From contig OZ243969.1 of the NCBI GenBank assembly GCA_965214675.1, positions 1,612,001 to 1,676,000 on the forward strand: a stretch of DNA of 64,000 bases. Reading direction: 5' to 3'. The stretch comes from WTFY01 sp965214675. GTDB lineage: Bacteria > Pseudomonadota > Gammaproteobacteria > UBA4575. Shown here piece after piece: positions 42,597 to 52,395 of this stretch. The translations under genes and the position numbers were made by a program. The notes below the pieces were generated by a model that did not search any database, was not told the DNA's origin, and was given only the letters and a program-made list of their open reading frames with translations. Numbering within the stretch: position 1 is the stretch's first letter; each line of letters begins with the position of its first letter.

Positions 42597-43067
42597 ATGA
42601 ACATAGGTCTAACACTAGTCGGTCAAACCATCGCCTTCATCGTCTTTGTCATGTTCTGCATGAAGTACGTGTGGCCACCCATCATGGTGGCGCTCGATGA
42701 ACGCAAAAAGAGAATTGCAGACGGGCTGGCCGAGGCGGAACGCGGTTTCAAACAGCAGGCGCTGGCCGAACGTGACGCCGAACACAAGATTGCACAAGCC
42801 AAGCAGCAAGCCAACGACATCCTGAGCCAGGCACAAAAACGCGCCAATGAAATCGTCGAGATTGCCAAGACGGATGCCGTGGAAGAGGGCGATCGCATCA
42901 AGGAAGCGGCCCATGCCGAGGTGGAAAAGGAAGTGCACCGTGCCACCGAGGAACTCAGGACCCGGGTGTCGGTGATCGCGGTCGCAGGCGCCGAACGCAT
43001 CCTGAAAAAAGAAATTGATGCCGGCACACACCGCGACATCCTGGAGGAGCTGGCGACCCAGATCTAG
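42597..43067 (+). CDS. atpF: F1Fo ATP synthase subunit b
   Basis: The 156-residue peripheral-stalk subunit has one N-terminal helix in the membrane (LVGQTIAFIVFVMFCMKYVW) followed by a long charged coiled coil to the C-terminus. Length and composition match E. coli subunit b. It dimerises and links subunit a to delta. Confidence 0.95.
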   Translation: MNIGLTLVGQTIAFIVFVMFCMKYVWPPIMVALDERKKRIADGLAEAERGFKQQALAERDAEHKIAQAKQQANDILSQAQKRANEIVEIAKTDAVEEGDRIKEAAHAEVEKEVHRATEELRTRVSVIAVAGAERILKKEIDAGTHRDILEELATQI

Positions 43068-43094
43068 GTTCCCCGACTCCACCCCCACACACCG

Positions 43095-43631
43095 ATGTCA
43101 GAGCTCACTACCGCAGCAAGGCCCTATGGGCGCGCCGCCTTCGAAATCGCCTGCGCCCACCAGGAACAGGCGCGCTGGACCGACATGCTGGCCTTCATGG
43201 TCGCCGTTGCCGGCGATCCCGTCATGCGTGCCCTGCTCGACAGCCCGGCACTGTCCAAACAGCAGGCCGCCGAGCTCTTCATTTCGGTATGCAAGGAGCA
43301 GGTCGACGAACGCGGGGAGAACTTCATCCGCCTGCTGGCCGAGAATGACCGCATCCGGCTGCTGCCTGAAATCGAGGTGCTGTACCGCCGTTACCGGGAT
43401 GAGGCCGAGCGCACGGTCAATGCCGAGGTGGTATCGGCCAGTGACGTCGACGATGCCCAGCTGGCACACATTCGCGAAGCCCTGAAACTGCGCCTTGGAA
43501 AAGAAGTGCATCTGGTCTCACGGATCGATCCGGCGCTGATCGGCGGGGCCGTCATACGCGCAGGAGACCTGGTCATTGACGGGTCCGTGCGCGGGCGTCT
43601 GGACAAGCTTTCAACGGCCCTGGCTCACTAA
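43095..43631 (+). CDS. atpH: F1Fo ATP synthase subunit delta
   Basis: The 178-residue subunit caps F1 and joins it to the b-dimer. TTAARPYGRAAFEIA at the N-terminus and LVSRIDPALIGGAVIRAGD plus IDGSVRGRLDKLSTAL at the C-terminus are family hallmarks. It follows atpF by 27 bp in the standard order. Confidence 0.95.
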   Translation: MSELTTAARPYGRAAFEIACAHQEQARWTDMLAFMVAVAGDPVMRALLDSPALSKQQAAELFISVCKEQVDERGENFIRLLAENDRIRLLPEIEVLYRRYRDEAERTVNAEVVSASDVDDAQLAHIREALKLRLGKEVHLVSRIDPALIGGAVIRAGDLVIDGSVRGRLDKLSTALAH

Positions 43632-43664
43632 GCACGCAGCCCGGACCAACACGAGGATTCGAAC

Positions 43665-45206
43665 ATGCAACTGAACCCCACTGAAATCAGCGAACTGATC
43701 CAAAAACGCATCGAGAATTTCGATGCGGTCGCACAGGCACGTACGGAAGGTACGGTCGTCGGTGTCACCGACGGCATCGTCCGTATCCATGGCCTGGCCG
43801 ATGTGATGGCAGGGGAAATGCTGGAGTTTCCGAAAAATACATTCGGCATGGCCCTGAACCTGGAGCGCGACTCGGTGGGCGCGGTGGTGCTGGGCGAGTA
43901 CAAGCACATTACCGAAGGAGACAAGGTCGCCTGCACCGGGAGAATCCTGGAGGTGCCGGTCGGCACCGAGTTGCTGGGCCGGGTGGTGGATTCGCTGGGC
44001 AACGGCATCGACGGCAAGGGCCCGGTGGACTGCGCACACTCATCGCCGATCGAGAAAATTGCCCCCGGGGTCATCGAGCGCCAGTCGGTGAGTGAGCCGG
44101 TGCAGACCGGGTTGAAATCCATCGACTCCATGGTGCCCGTCGGCCGCGGACAGCGGGAGCTGATTATCGGTGACCGCCAGACCGGCAAGACCGCGCTTGC
44201 GATTGACACCATCATCAACCAGAAGGGCACCGGCATCAAATGCATCTACGTGGCCATCGGGCAGAAGAACTCCTCGATCGCGAACGTGGTGCGCAAACTC
44301 GAAGAGCACGATGCAATGGAGCATACGATCGTGGTCGCAGCCAGCGCCTCGGAGTCGGCCGCCATGCAGTACATTGCACCGTACTCAGGCTGTGCCATGG
44401 GCGAATATTTTCGTGATCGCGGTGAGGATGCCCTGATCATTTATGATGACCTGACCAAGCAGGCCTGGGCCTACCGCCAGGTGTCCCTGCTGTTGCGTCG
44501 CCCACCCGGGCGCGAGGCCTATCCGGGCGATGTGTTCTACCTGCATTCGCGCCTGCTCGAGCGTGCATCGCGGGTCAATGCCGCGTATGTGGAACAGTTT
44601 ACCGACGGTGAGGTGAGCGGCAAGACCGGCTCGCTGACGGCGCTGCCGATTATCGAAACCCAGGCCGGTGACGTGTCGGCGTTCGTGCCGACCAACGTCA
44701 TTTCGATTACCGACGGCCAGATCTTTCTGGAAAGCGACCTGTTCAACTCGGGATTTCGACCGGCCATCAATGCCGGTCTGTCGGTCTCGCGAGTCGGCGG
44801 TGCGGCACAGACGACCGTGATCAAGAAGCTTGGTGGCGGCGTGCGCCTGGCGCTGGCCCAGTACCGTGAGCTGGCGGCATTTTCGCAATTCGCATCGGAT
44901 CTCGACGAGCAGACCCGCAAACAGCTGGAGCGCGGCGAGCGCGTCATGGAGCTGATGAAGCAACCCCAGTACACGCCACTGACGGTGGCAGAGATGGCGG
45001 TGTCGCTATTTGCGGTGGACCGCGGCTATATCGATGACATCGAGGTCGGCAAGGTGGTGGCCTTCGAGAAAGCCATGCATGATTTCATGCGCTCCCAGCA
45101 TGCGAAGCTGCTTGAGCAGATCAACAGTACCGGTGCCTTTGATGAGGACACCGAGGCAGGGCTGCACAGCGCCGTCGAGGAATTCAAGACCAAGGGAAGC
45201 TGGTAG
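43665..45206 (+). CDS. atpA: F1Fo ATP synthase subunit alpha
   Basis: The non-catalytic nucleotide-binding subunit, 513 residues. The P-loop is GDRQTGKTA, preceded by GLKSIDSMVPVGRGQRELI. The arginine-finger region SRVGGAAQT and the family block LLLRRPPGREAYPGDVFYLH are intact. Length equals that of E. coli AtpA. Confidence 0.98.
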   Translation: MQLNPTEISELIQKRIENFDAVAQARTEGTVVGVTDGIVRIHGLADVMAGEMLEFPKNTFGMALNLERDSVGAVVLGEYKHITEGDKVACTGRILEVPVGTELLGRVVDSLGNGIDGKGPVDCAHSSPIEKIAPGVIERQSVSEPVQTGLKSIDSMVPVGRGQRELIIGDRQTGKTALAIDTIINQKGTGIKCIYVAIGQKNSSIANVVRKLEEHDAMEHTIVVAASASESAAMQYIAPYSGCAMGEYFRDRGEDALIIYDDLTKQAWAYRQVSLLLRRPPGREAYPGDVFYLHSRLLERASRVNAAYVEQFTDGEVSGKTGSLTALPIIETQAGDVSAFVPTNVISITDGQIFLESDLFNSGFRPAINAGLSVSRVGGAAQTTVIKKLGGGVRLALAQYRELAAFSQFASDLDEQTRKQLERGERVMELMKQPQYTPLTVAEMAVSLFAVDRGYIDDIEVGKVVAFEKAMHDFMRSQHAKLLEQINSTGAFDEDTEAGLHSAVEEFKTKGSW

Positions 45207-45218
45207 GACGTAACGGTT

Positions 45219-46082
45219 ATGGCGGGCGAAAAAGAAATACGCACGCAGATTGCGAGCATCAAGAATACTCAAAAGATCACCAAGGCGATGGAAATGGTGG
45301 CGGCCAGCAAGATGCGCAAGGCCCAGGACCGCATGCGCGCGACGCGCCCCTACTCGCAGAAAATGCTCAACGTGATCGGCCACCTGGCCAACGCCAACGT
45401 CGAGTACCATCACCCTTTTCTCATCGAGCACGCCGAGGTCAAGCGGGTCGGGTTTATCATTGTCTCTACCGACCGCGGGCTGTGCGGAGGGCTCAATATC
45501 AATACCTTCAAGGCGGCGCTGAAGGCCATGCAGGACTGGCAGCAGCAGGGAGTGGAGATCGACCTGTGCCTGATCGGGGCCAAGGGTACGGCCTTCTTCA
45601 AACGCTTTTCAGGCAACATCATCTCCCAGGTCAGCCACCTTGGAGATACGGTGCACATCGGCGAGTTGATCGGCACCATCAAGGCCATGCTGGATGCGTA
45701 TACGGAGGGCACGATTGATCGCCTGTTCCTGGTCGAGAACGAGTTCGTCAATACCATGACGCAGCGACCGAAGGTCAGCACGTTATTGCCGCTGGTGCCG
45801 GAAGATAACGAGGATCTCAAGCATTACTGGGACTACATTTACGAACCGGACGCCAAGGGGGTGCTGGATGAGCTGCTGCGCCGCTACGTGGAGTCGATCG
45901 TCTACCAGAGCGTGGTGGAGAACGTGGCCTGCGAGATGGCTGCACGGATGATTGCCATGAAAAGTGCATCGGACAATGCCGGGGAACTCATTTCCGACTT
46001 GCAGCTGGCGTACAACAAGGCGCGCCAGGCGGCCATCACCCAGGAAATATCGGAAATCGTCGGTGGCGCCGCCGCGGTGTGA
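45219..46082 (+). CDS. atpG: F1Fo ATP synthase subunit gamma
   Basis: The 287-residue rotor shaft. The N-terminal helix IRTQIASIKNTQKITKAMEM with MVAASKMRKAQ and the C-terminal helix ELISDLQLAYNKARQAAITQ ending EISEIVGGAAAV form the antiparallel coiled coil inside F1. TDRGLCGGLN is conserved in the Rossmann-like middle domain. Confidence 0.97.
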   Translation: MAGEKEIRTQIASIKNTQKITKAMEMVAASKMRKAQDRMRATRPYSQKMLNVIGHLANANVEYHHPFLIEHAEVKRVGFIIVSTDRGLCGGLNINTFKAALKAMQDWQQQGVEIDLCLIGAKGTAFFKRFSGNIISQVSHLGDTVHIGELIGTIKAMLDAYTEGTIDRLFLVENEFVNTMTQRPKVSTLLPLVPEDNEDLKHYWDYIYEPDAKGVLDELLRRYVESIVYQSVVENVACEMAARMIAMKSASDNAGELISDLQLAYNKARQAAITQEISEIVGGAAAV

Positions 46083-46121
46083 TCGCGCCAACCAACCAAT
46101 ACAAGCAGAAGAGGACATACC

Positions 46122-47498
46122 ATGAGTACGGGTCAAATAGTTGAAATCATCGGCGCGGTGGTGGACGTGGAGTTTGCGCGAGAGGAAGTGCCGAAGGTGT
46201 ACGATGCCCTGGTCGTCGACAAGCACGACCTCACCCTTGAGGTGCAGCAACAGCTCGGCGGCGGGATCGCCCGCACGATTGCCATGGGCGCATCGGATGG
46301 ACTGCAGCGCGGACTGTCCGTGACCAACACGCAGGCCCCGATCTCCGTACCGGTCGGCCCCAAGACACTCGGGCGCGTCATGAACGTGCTCGGCGACCCG
46401 GTGGACAATGCCGGGGACATCGGCGCCGAATCCAGCATGCCGATTCACCGTGCGCCGCCGAAGTTCGAGGAGCAGGCCGGGGGCAATGAACTGCTGGAGA
46501 CGGGCATCAAGGTCATCGACCTGCTGTGTCCGTTTGCCAAGGGCGGCAAGATCGGCCTGTTTGGTGGTGCCGGCTGCGGCAAGACCGTCGCCATGATGGA
46601 GCTGATCAACAACATTGCCAAAAAACATTCCGGGCTTTCGGTGTTTGCCGGGGTGGGTGAGCGCACCCGTGAAGGCAATGACTTTTATTACGAAATGAAG
46701 GAAGCCGGCGTGCTGGACAAGGTGGCCATGGTCTACGGACAGATGAACGAGCCGCCGGGTAACCGCCTGCGCGTGGGCCTGACCGGGCTGACGATGGCGG
46801 AGCATTTCCGCGACGAGGGCCGCGATGTACTGATGTTCATCGACAATATCTACCGGTACACCCTGGCCGGAACCGAGGTCTCCGCCTTGCTGGGACGCAT
46901 GCCGTCGGCCGTTGGCTATCAGCCGACCTTGGCCGAGGAGATGGGCGCCTTGCAGGAGCGCATCACCTCGACCAGCGATGGATCCATCACCTCGATCCAG
47001 GCGGTGTATGTGCCTGCTGATGACCTGACCGATCCGTCACCGGCCACCACGTTCGCGCACCTGGATGCGACGGTCGTGCTGTCGCGCCAGGTCGCGGAGC
47101 TGGGCATTTATCCTGCAGTGGACCCGCTGGATTCCACCAGCCGCCAGCTCGACCCGCTGGTCATCGGGCAGGAGCACTACGATACGGCCCGTGCGGTGCA
47201 GAACACGCTGCAGCGCTACAAGGAACTCAAGGACATCATTGCCATCCTCGGCATGGATGAATTGTCCGAGGAAGACAAGCAGGTGGTGGCCCGCGCGCGC
47301 AAGGTCCAGCGCTTCCTGTCACAACCGTTCTCGGTGGCCGAAGTGTTCACAGGCTCTCCAGGGAAGATCGTATCCCTGCCGGATACGATTGCGAGTTTCA
47401 AGGCGATTGTCGAAGGTGAGTATGACGACCTGCCGGAACAGGCATTTTACATGCAGGGCGGCATCGAGGATGTCATGCAAAAGGCCGAGGAACTGTAA
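46122..47498 (+). CDS. atpD: F1Fo ATP synthase catalytic subunit beta
   Basis: The 458-residue catalytic subunit. GERTREGNDFYYEM carries the catalytic Glu, VLMFIDNIYRYT the Walker B and ALLGRMPSAVGYQPTL the beta signature region. The P-loop reads GGAGCGKTV, with Cys where nearly all family members have Val (GGAGVGKT). The rest is highly conserved, so the enzyme should be active, though the Cys might be redox-sensitive. Confidence 0.98.
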   Translation: MSTGQIVEIIGAVVDVEFAREEVPKVYDALVVDKHDLTLEVQQQLGGGIARTIAMGASDGLQRGLSVTNTQAPISVPVGPKTLGRVMNVLGDPVDNAGDIGAESSMPIHRAPPKFEEQAGGNELLETGIKVIDLLCPFAKGGKIGLFGGAGCGKTVAMMELINNIAKKHSGLSVFAGVGERTREGNDFYYEMKEAGVLDKVAMVYGQMNEPPGNRLRVGLTGLTMAEHFRDEGRDVLMFIDNIYRYTLAGTEVSALLGRMPSAVGYQPTLAEEMGALQERITSTSDGSITSIQAVYVPADDLTDPSPATTFAHLDATVVLSRQVAELGIYPAVDPLDSTSRQLDPLVIGQEHYDTARAVQNTLQRYKELKDIIAILGMDELSEEDKQVVARARKVQRFLSQPFSVAEVFTGSPGKIVSLPDTIASFKAIVEGEYDDLPEQAFYMQGGIEDVMQKAEEL

Positions 47499-47504
47499 GC
47501 CGGT

Positions 47505-47927
47505 ATGGCGATGACCCTGCACCTGGATGTGGTGAGTGCCGAAAGGGAACTCTTTTCGGGCACGGTATCGGCGGTGTTTGCCCCGGCGCGCATGGGTGAC
47601 GTCGGCATATATCCGCGCCACACCCCGCTGGTGACGACCTTGCGTCCCGGCGAACTGAAGATTGAGGCAGAAGGCAAGGAAGACCAGTACCTGTATGTCT
47701 CCGGAGGAATTCTCGAAGTCCAGCCGCATGTGGTCACGGTGCTTTCGGATACCGCGATTCGTGCAGAAGACCTGGATGAAGCCAAGGCGCTGGAGGCCAA
47801 ACAGCGCGCCGAAGATGCGCTGCGCGATCAAAAAGGCGACCTGGATGCAGCCAAGGCCCAGGCGGAGCTGGTGCGAGCTGCCGAACAGCTGCGCATGATC
47901 GAGCGCATGCGCAAGATGCGAAAATAA
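47505..47927 (+). CDS. atpC: F1Fo ATP synthase subunit epsilon
   Basis: The 140-residue subunit couples the gamma shaft to the c-ring and inhibits ATP hydrolysis. The N-terminal beta barrel shows LDVVSAERELFSGTV and GDVGIYPRHTPLVT, and the C-terminal helices occupy residues about 90-140. It follows atpD by 6 bp and ends the operon; a GC-rich hairpin lies just after it. Confidence 0.96.
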   Translation: MAMTLHLDVVSAERELFSGTVSAVFAPARMGDVGIYPRHTPLVTTLRPGELKIEAEGKEDQYLYVSGGILEVQPHVVTVLSDTAIRAEDLDEAKALEAKQRAEDALRDQKGDLDAAKAQAELVRAAEQLRMIERMRKMRK

Positions 47928-47937
47928 AACATCCCCG

Positions 47938-47957
47938 CAAGGGCCGGCGGGCCCTTG
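47938..47957 (+). terminator. Hairpin after the atp operon
   Basis: CAAGGGCC-GGCG-GGCCCTTG has perfect 8 bp arms and begins 11 bp after atpC. Only TTG-TAC follows instead of a T-tract, so it may act as an attenuator or mRNA 3'-end stabiliser rather than a strong intrinsic terminator. Confidence 0.5.
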
Positions 47958-48075
47958 TACAATCTGCACTGTACCGGGCCTGCAATTTGATTATTGGCCG
48001 CGGGTCTGCAATGGTGCAGACCAAGAGTATCTGTATTCATCAGGTCAGGCAGGTTTTCACGATCGGGAAGGGCGC

Positions 48076-49443
48076 ATGAAACTGGAAATCGTAATTCTTG
48101 CTGCCGGACAAGGCAGACGCATGCACAGCGATTTGCCCAAGGTCCTGCACACGCTTGCCGGCAAGCCCATGCTCGCGCACGTGATCGAGTGTGCCCGCGC
48201 ACTCTCTCCGCAAAAGATACATCTCGTCACCGGCTACGGTACCGAGCAGGTGCGTGCCGCCGTGGACGATGTGCACATCTGCTGGCATCTGCAAGAGCAC
48301 CAGCAGGGCACCGGCCATGCAGTTCAGCAGGCGTTGCCCGAGGTCGCCGATGAGCGCCTGGTGCTCGTCTTGTACGGTGATGTCCCCCTGCTGGAGCCAG
48401 AGACGCTGCAAACAATGCTGCAGGGGCTGTCGGGCTGCGACCTGATGCTGCTGACTGCGAATTTCGAGGAGGCTGCGGACCTGGGGCGCATCGTTCGTGA
48501 TTCGCAAGGCCGGGTGGTGCGGATCGTTGAGCGCCACGATGCGGACCCGGCAACCCTTGCACTGCGTGAAATGAACACCGGGGTGCTGGCGGCCAGGGCG
48601 GGGCAGCTCAGGCACTGGCTGGGACAGGTTGGCAACGACAATGCCCAGCAGGAATACTACCTGACCGATTGCATTGCACTGGCAGCCGGGGCCGGGCACA
48701 CGGTGCAAGCTTTGGTGTGCGAGGATGCCGAAGCCACGCTCGGCATCAATGACAAGTCCCAGCTTGCACGGGCCGAACGAATCTGCCAGCGTCGGGCGGC
48801 CGCTCGCCTGATGGAGCGCGGCGTCACACTCATGGACCCGGAGCGCATCGATGTCCGCGGAGAGCTGCAGGTGGGCCGGGATGTCGTGATCGATGTCAAT
48901 GCCGTATTCGAAGGACAGAATCGTCTCGGCGATGGCGTGCGGATCGGCGCCAACACCGTGCTGGTCAACTCTGTCGTGGGCGATGGCACGCGGATTCATG
49001 CCCACAGTCATATCGAGGAGGCGCAGATCGGCAGTGCGTGTCGCCTGGGCCCTTTTGCACGGATACGCCCGCAGGCCCGCCTCGGCGATGGCGCGCAGGT
49101 GGGTAATTTTGTCGAGATCAAGAAATCCGACATCGGAGCGGGCAGCAAGATCAATCATCTCAGCTATATCGGTGATACGCAGCTCGGCGAGCAGGTCAAT
49201 GTAGGTGCGGGCACGATCACCTGCAATTATGATGGTGCGCGCAAGCACCGTACGATCATCGGCGATCATGTGTTCGTAGGTTCCGACACCCAGTTTGTGG
49301 CCCCGGTGATCATTGGCAAGGGGGCGACCATAGGTGCCGGGTCAACCATCACCAAGGATGTTGCAGCAGGCAGCCTCGCGGTTGCCCGCAGCAAGCAGGA
49401 GGCCGTCGAAAACTGGCAACGGCCCGAGAAGAAAAAGAGCTAG
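48076..49443 (+). CDS. glmU: Bifunctional GlcN-1-P acetyltransferase/UDP-GlcNAc pyrophosphorylase
   Basis: GlmU makes UDP-GlcNAc for peptidoglycan and LPS. The N-terminal uridylyltransferase shows LAAGQGRRMHSDLPKVLH (the usual Thr of GxGTRM is Arg here) and LYGDVPLL. From about residue 250 a left-handed beta-helix of hexapeptide repeats forms the acetyltransferase, including GNFVEIKKSDIG and GAGTITCNYDG. Length 455 is normal. glmS follows 3 bp later. Confidence 0.96.
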   Translation: MKLEIVILAAGQGRRMHSDLPKVLHTLAGKPMLAHVIECARALSPQKIHLVTGYGTEQVRAAVDDVHICWHLQEHQQGTGHAVQQALPEVADERLVLVLYGDVPLLEPETLQTMLQGLSGCDLMLLTANFEEAADLGRIVRDSQGRVVRIVERHDADPATLALREMNTGVLAARAGQLRHWLGQVGNDNAQQEYYLTDCIALAAGAGHTVQALVCEDAEATLGINDKSQLARAERICQRRAAARLMERGVTLMDPERIDVRGELQVGRDVVIDVNAVFEGQNRLGDGVRIGANTVLVNSVVGDGTRIHAHSHIEEAQIGSACRLGPFARIRPQARLGDGAQVGNFVEIKKSDIGAGSKINHLSYIGDTQLGEQVNVGAGTITCNYDGARKHRTIIGDHVFVGSDTQFVAPVIIGKGATIGAGSTITKDVAAGSLAVARSKQEAVENWQRPEKKKS

Positions 49444-49446
49444 AGC

Positions 49447-51276
49447 ATGTGTGGAATCGTCGGTGGTATTGCGAACAGGGACATTTCCCATGTCCTGTTG
49501 GAAGGCCTGCGCCGCCTGGAATACCGGGGCTATGACTCGGCCGGCATTGCCATGCTCACCAATGGCTCGATCGAGCGGGTACGAAGACAGGGCAAGGTCA
49601 GCGAACTGGACAGCGCCCTGGAGGAATCCGCACTCACCGGCCAGCTCGGCATTGCCCATACCCGCTGGGCCACCCACGGCGTACCTGCCGAGATCAATGC
49701 GCACCCGCACATCAGCAATGACCGCATTGCCATCGTGCACAACGGCATTATCGAGAATTTCAAACCACTCAAGGACCAGCAGATTCGCCAGGGGTTCAGT
49801 TTTTCCTCGGACACCGACACCGAAGTCATCGCCCACCAGATTGTGTTCTACCTGGAAGACGGCAAGGATCTGTTCGCGGCGGTGCGGGCCACCGTGAACG
49901 ACCTCAGGGGCGCATATGCCCTGGGTGTCATCGACAATACCGAACCGGAACGGCTGATCGCTGCGCGAAGCGGCAGTCCGCTTGTGGTGGGAATCGGTGA
50001 ACAGGAGAACTTCATTGCATCAGATGTGCACGCGCTGCTGAAAGAGACTCAGGAATTCGTCTTCCTTGAGGATGGTGACATCGTCGAGATCTCACGGGAG
50101 CGCATCCAGGTGTTCGATACGACGGGTGCTGCTGTTGAGCGTGATGCCAAGCGCAGCCTTCTGTCCATGGAGGCTGTCGAGAAGGACGGCTACCCGCACT
50201 ACATGCTGAAGGAAATTCACGAACAGCCGCAGGCAATTGCCGACACCCTGGAGGGGAGGCTGATCGACGGTCGCGTGGCAGAGCAAATTCTGGGCGCAGA
50301 GGCCGAGCAGATTCTCGAGTGTACCCGGGCCGTCCAGATCATTGCCTGCGGCAGCAGTTATCATGCCGGGCTGATCGCGCAGTTCTGGTTTGAGGAGCTG
50401 GCAGGTATTCCATGCTTTGTCGAGGTTGCCAGCGAGTTTCGCTACCGCAAGCATGTGGTACAGCCCGGCACCCTGTTCGTGACGATCTCGCAGTCCGGTG
50501 AGACGGCCGACACCCTGGCTGCACAGCGCCAGGCGCGCCACGAGCACTATGCCGGCTCACTGACCATCTGCAATGTTCCGGAGAGTTCCCTGGTGCGCGA
50601 GTCGGACCTGGCACTGATGACGCATGCCGGGCCTGAAATCGGAGTGGCCTCCACCAAGGCCTTCACTACACAGCTGGTCGCGTTGCTGTTACTCGTGATC
50701 TGCGTAGGCAAACGCCATGGCATGCCAGACGAGATGGACAAGATCCTGGTTGAGCAACTGGCCAACCTGCCGGCACGGATCAACCATGTGCTGGAGCTGG
50801 ACGCTGAGATCGAGGTGCTTTCCCGCCAGTACGGAGACAAGCAGCACGCCCTGTTTCTGGGCCGTGGAATCCATTACCCCATAGCCAAGGAAGGCGCGTT
50901 GAAGCTCAAGGAAGTGTCCTACATCCATGCCGAAGCCTATCCTGCCGGTGAACTCAAACATGGTCCTATCGCGCTGGTGGATAACAAGGTCCCGGTGATA
51001 GCCGTGGCGCCGAACGATGTGTTGCTGGAGAAACTGAAATCCAACCTTGAGGAAGTCCGTGCAAGGGGCGGGGTGCTGCACGTATTTGCCGATGTGAACT
51101 CGGGATTCGAATACGCAGTCGATACGATTGGCATCGAAGTGGATGCGCCCGACAATGCGGTGGCCCCGATCCTCTTTGCCATTCCCCTGCAGCTTCTCGC
51201 GTATCACGTCGCGGTTCTCAAGGGGACCGATGTCGACCAGCCGCGCAACCTGGCCAAGTCGGTAACGGTCGAATAA
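49447..51276 (+). CDS. glmS: Glutamine-fructose-6-phosphate aminotransferase (isomerizing)
   Basis: GlmS makes glucosamine-6-phosphate, the first step toward UDP-GlcNAc. The nucleophile is Cys2 of MCGIVGG after Met removal. The glutaminase domain shows GIAHTRWATHG, and the two SIS domains show CGSSYHAGL, SQSGETADT and ASTKAFTTQ. It ends PRNLAKSVTVE like all family members. I saw no glmS ribozyme upstream, since only 3 bp separate it from glmU. Confidence 0.97.
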   Translation: MCGIVGGIANRDISHVLLEGLRRLEYRGYDSAGIAMLTNGSIERVRRQGKVSELDSALEESALTGQLGIAHTRWATHGVPAEINAHPHISNDRIAIVHNGIIENFKPLKDQQIRQGFSFSSDTDTEVIAHQIVFYLEDGKDLFAAVRATVNDLRGAYALGVIDNTEPERLIAARSGSPLVVGIGEQENFIASDVHALLKETQEFVFLEDGDIVEISRERIQVFDTTGAAVERDAKRSLLSMEAVEKDGYPHYMLKEIHEQPQAIADTLEGRLIDGRVAEQILGAEAEQILECTRAVQIIACGSSYHAGLIAQFWFEELAGIPCFVEVASEFRYRKHVVQPGTLFVTISQSGETADTLAAQRQARHEHYAGSLTICNVPESSLVRESDLALMTHAGPEIGVASTKAFTTQLVALLLLVICVGKRHGMPDEMDKILVEQLANLPARINHVLELDAEIEVLSRQYGDKQHALFLGRGIHYPIAKEGALKLKEVSYIHAEAYPAGELKHGPIALVDNKVPVIAVAPNDVLLEKLKSNLEEVRARGGVLHVFADVNSGFEYAVDTIGIEVDAPDNAVAPILFAIPLQLLAYHVAVLKGTDVDQPRNLAKSVTVE

Positions 51277-51283
51277 CGCACCC

Positions 51284-51299
51284 GGGACCCGGGGGTCCC
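51284..51299 (+). terminator. GC hairpin after glmS
   Basis: GGGACCC-GG-GGGTCCC starts 8 bp after the glmS stop. The two-base loop would open to four by breaking the inner pair. No T-tract follows. It is the only terminator-like structure before oxyR. Confidence 0.4.
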
Positions 51300-51374
51300 C
51301 CAAGCCCGTCTGGCGATTGCCGGCCAATCCTGATATAAATCTTATTGTTTTTCTTTAAATGATCGATTTTACGA

Positions 51375-52274
51375 ATGATTAATTTGCCCACTGTCAAGCA
51401 ACTGCGATACCTGGTGGCGCTTGAAAAACACCTGCACTTCGGCAAGGCGGCGGAGGCATGCTTTGTCACCCAGTCCGCGTTCAGCGTGTCGATCAAGGAG
51501 CTTGAAAGACAGCTCAACGTATCCTTGGTGGACCGCACCAGTCGCAGTGTGACGTTCACCTCTGTAGGAACACTCGTGGCCGAGCAGGCCCGGCATGCAC
51601 TGTTTGACCTGGAGGGCATCGTCGATATTGCACGCTCCGTGCAGCAACCCCTGACCGGGCCCCTGAAAATGGGTGTGATTCCCACGATTGCCCCCTTCCT
51701 GCTGCCGAAAATCCTGCCGGCAATCCGCAGGCGCTTTCCGGAACTTGAGCTGTATCTCAAGGAGGAACAGACCAAGAAGATTCATACCCTGCTGCTGGAA
51801 GGAGAACTCGACATCCTGTTGCTGGCGCTGCCCGTGGCGTTGACCAATACCGAATCGATGTCGCTGTACACGGATGCATTCAAGCTGGCGTACAAGCAGG
51901 GCACGCGCCTGATCGACCCGGAGGACTTCACGCCCAGCAAGCTGAACCAGGGCGTCATCCTTTTGCTCGAGGACGGGCACTGTCTGCGTGAGCACGCATT
52001 GAGTGCCTGTAACCTGAGCCGGCTCGAAGAAACCAACAAATTCTCGGCCAGCGGCCTGTATAGCCTGATTCAAATGGTCAACAGTGATTTGGGCGTGACC
52101 TTTATTCCACAGATGGCGATCGATGGAGGTTTGCTGGAAAATACACAGGTGGTGACCCAGGACCTGAAAGATCATGCGTACCGCGAGATCGGACTGGCAT
52201 GGCGGAAATCGAGTGTTCGCAAACAGGAGTTCGGCCTGCTCGCCGATGTGATTCTGGACAGCGTGCAGCAGTAA
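51375..52274 (+). CDS. oxyR: Hydrogen-peroxide sensor OxyR (LysR family)
   Basis: The 299-residue LysR-type regulator has an N-terminal winged HTH (KQLRYLVALEKHLHFGKAAE) and a periplasmic-binding-like sensor domain. Both OxyR redox cysteines are present in EDGHCLREHALSAC, matching the Cys199/Cys208 pair, so it should switch by disulfide formation. Such regulators activate catalase, peroxiredoxin and related genes; none is adjacent. An AT-rich upstream segment (51331-51374) probably holds its promoter. It is convergent with the VWA cluster. Confidence 0.88.
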   Translation: MINLPTVKQLRYLVALEKHLHFGKAAEACFVTQSAFSVSIKELERQLNVSLVDRTSRSVTFTSVGTLVAEQARHALFDLEGIVDIARSVQQPLTGPLKMGVIPTIAPFLLPKILPAIRRRFPELELYLKEEQTKKIHTLLLEGELDILLLALPVALTNTESMSLYTDAFKLAYKQGTRLIDPEDFTPSKLNQGVILLLEDGHCLREHALSACNLSRLEETNKFSASGLYSLIQMVNSDLGVTFIPQMAIDGGLLENTQVVTQDLKDHAYREIGLAWRKSSVRKQEFGLLADVILDSVQQ

Positions 52275-52395
52275 AGCAGGCCTCGGTGTAGCCAAGCGGC
52301 TTGGACTGCGTTCCTTGCAAAGCGACGATAAAATCCCACGCCCGCCTTCGGTGTGTATATTCGGAGGGTCCGGGGGAGGAGACCCCTGGGAGGGT

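Noticed and set aside
49440..49446. glmS ribozyme or riboswitch upstream of glmS
   Set aside because: Only three bases separate glmU and glmS, leaving no room for a leader RNA.
52291..52303. CCAAGCGGCTTGG as an oxyR terminator
   Set aside because: A perfect palindrome, but its one-base loop is too tight for an RNA hairpin and no T-tract follows.
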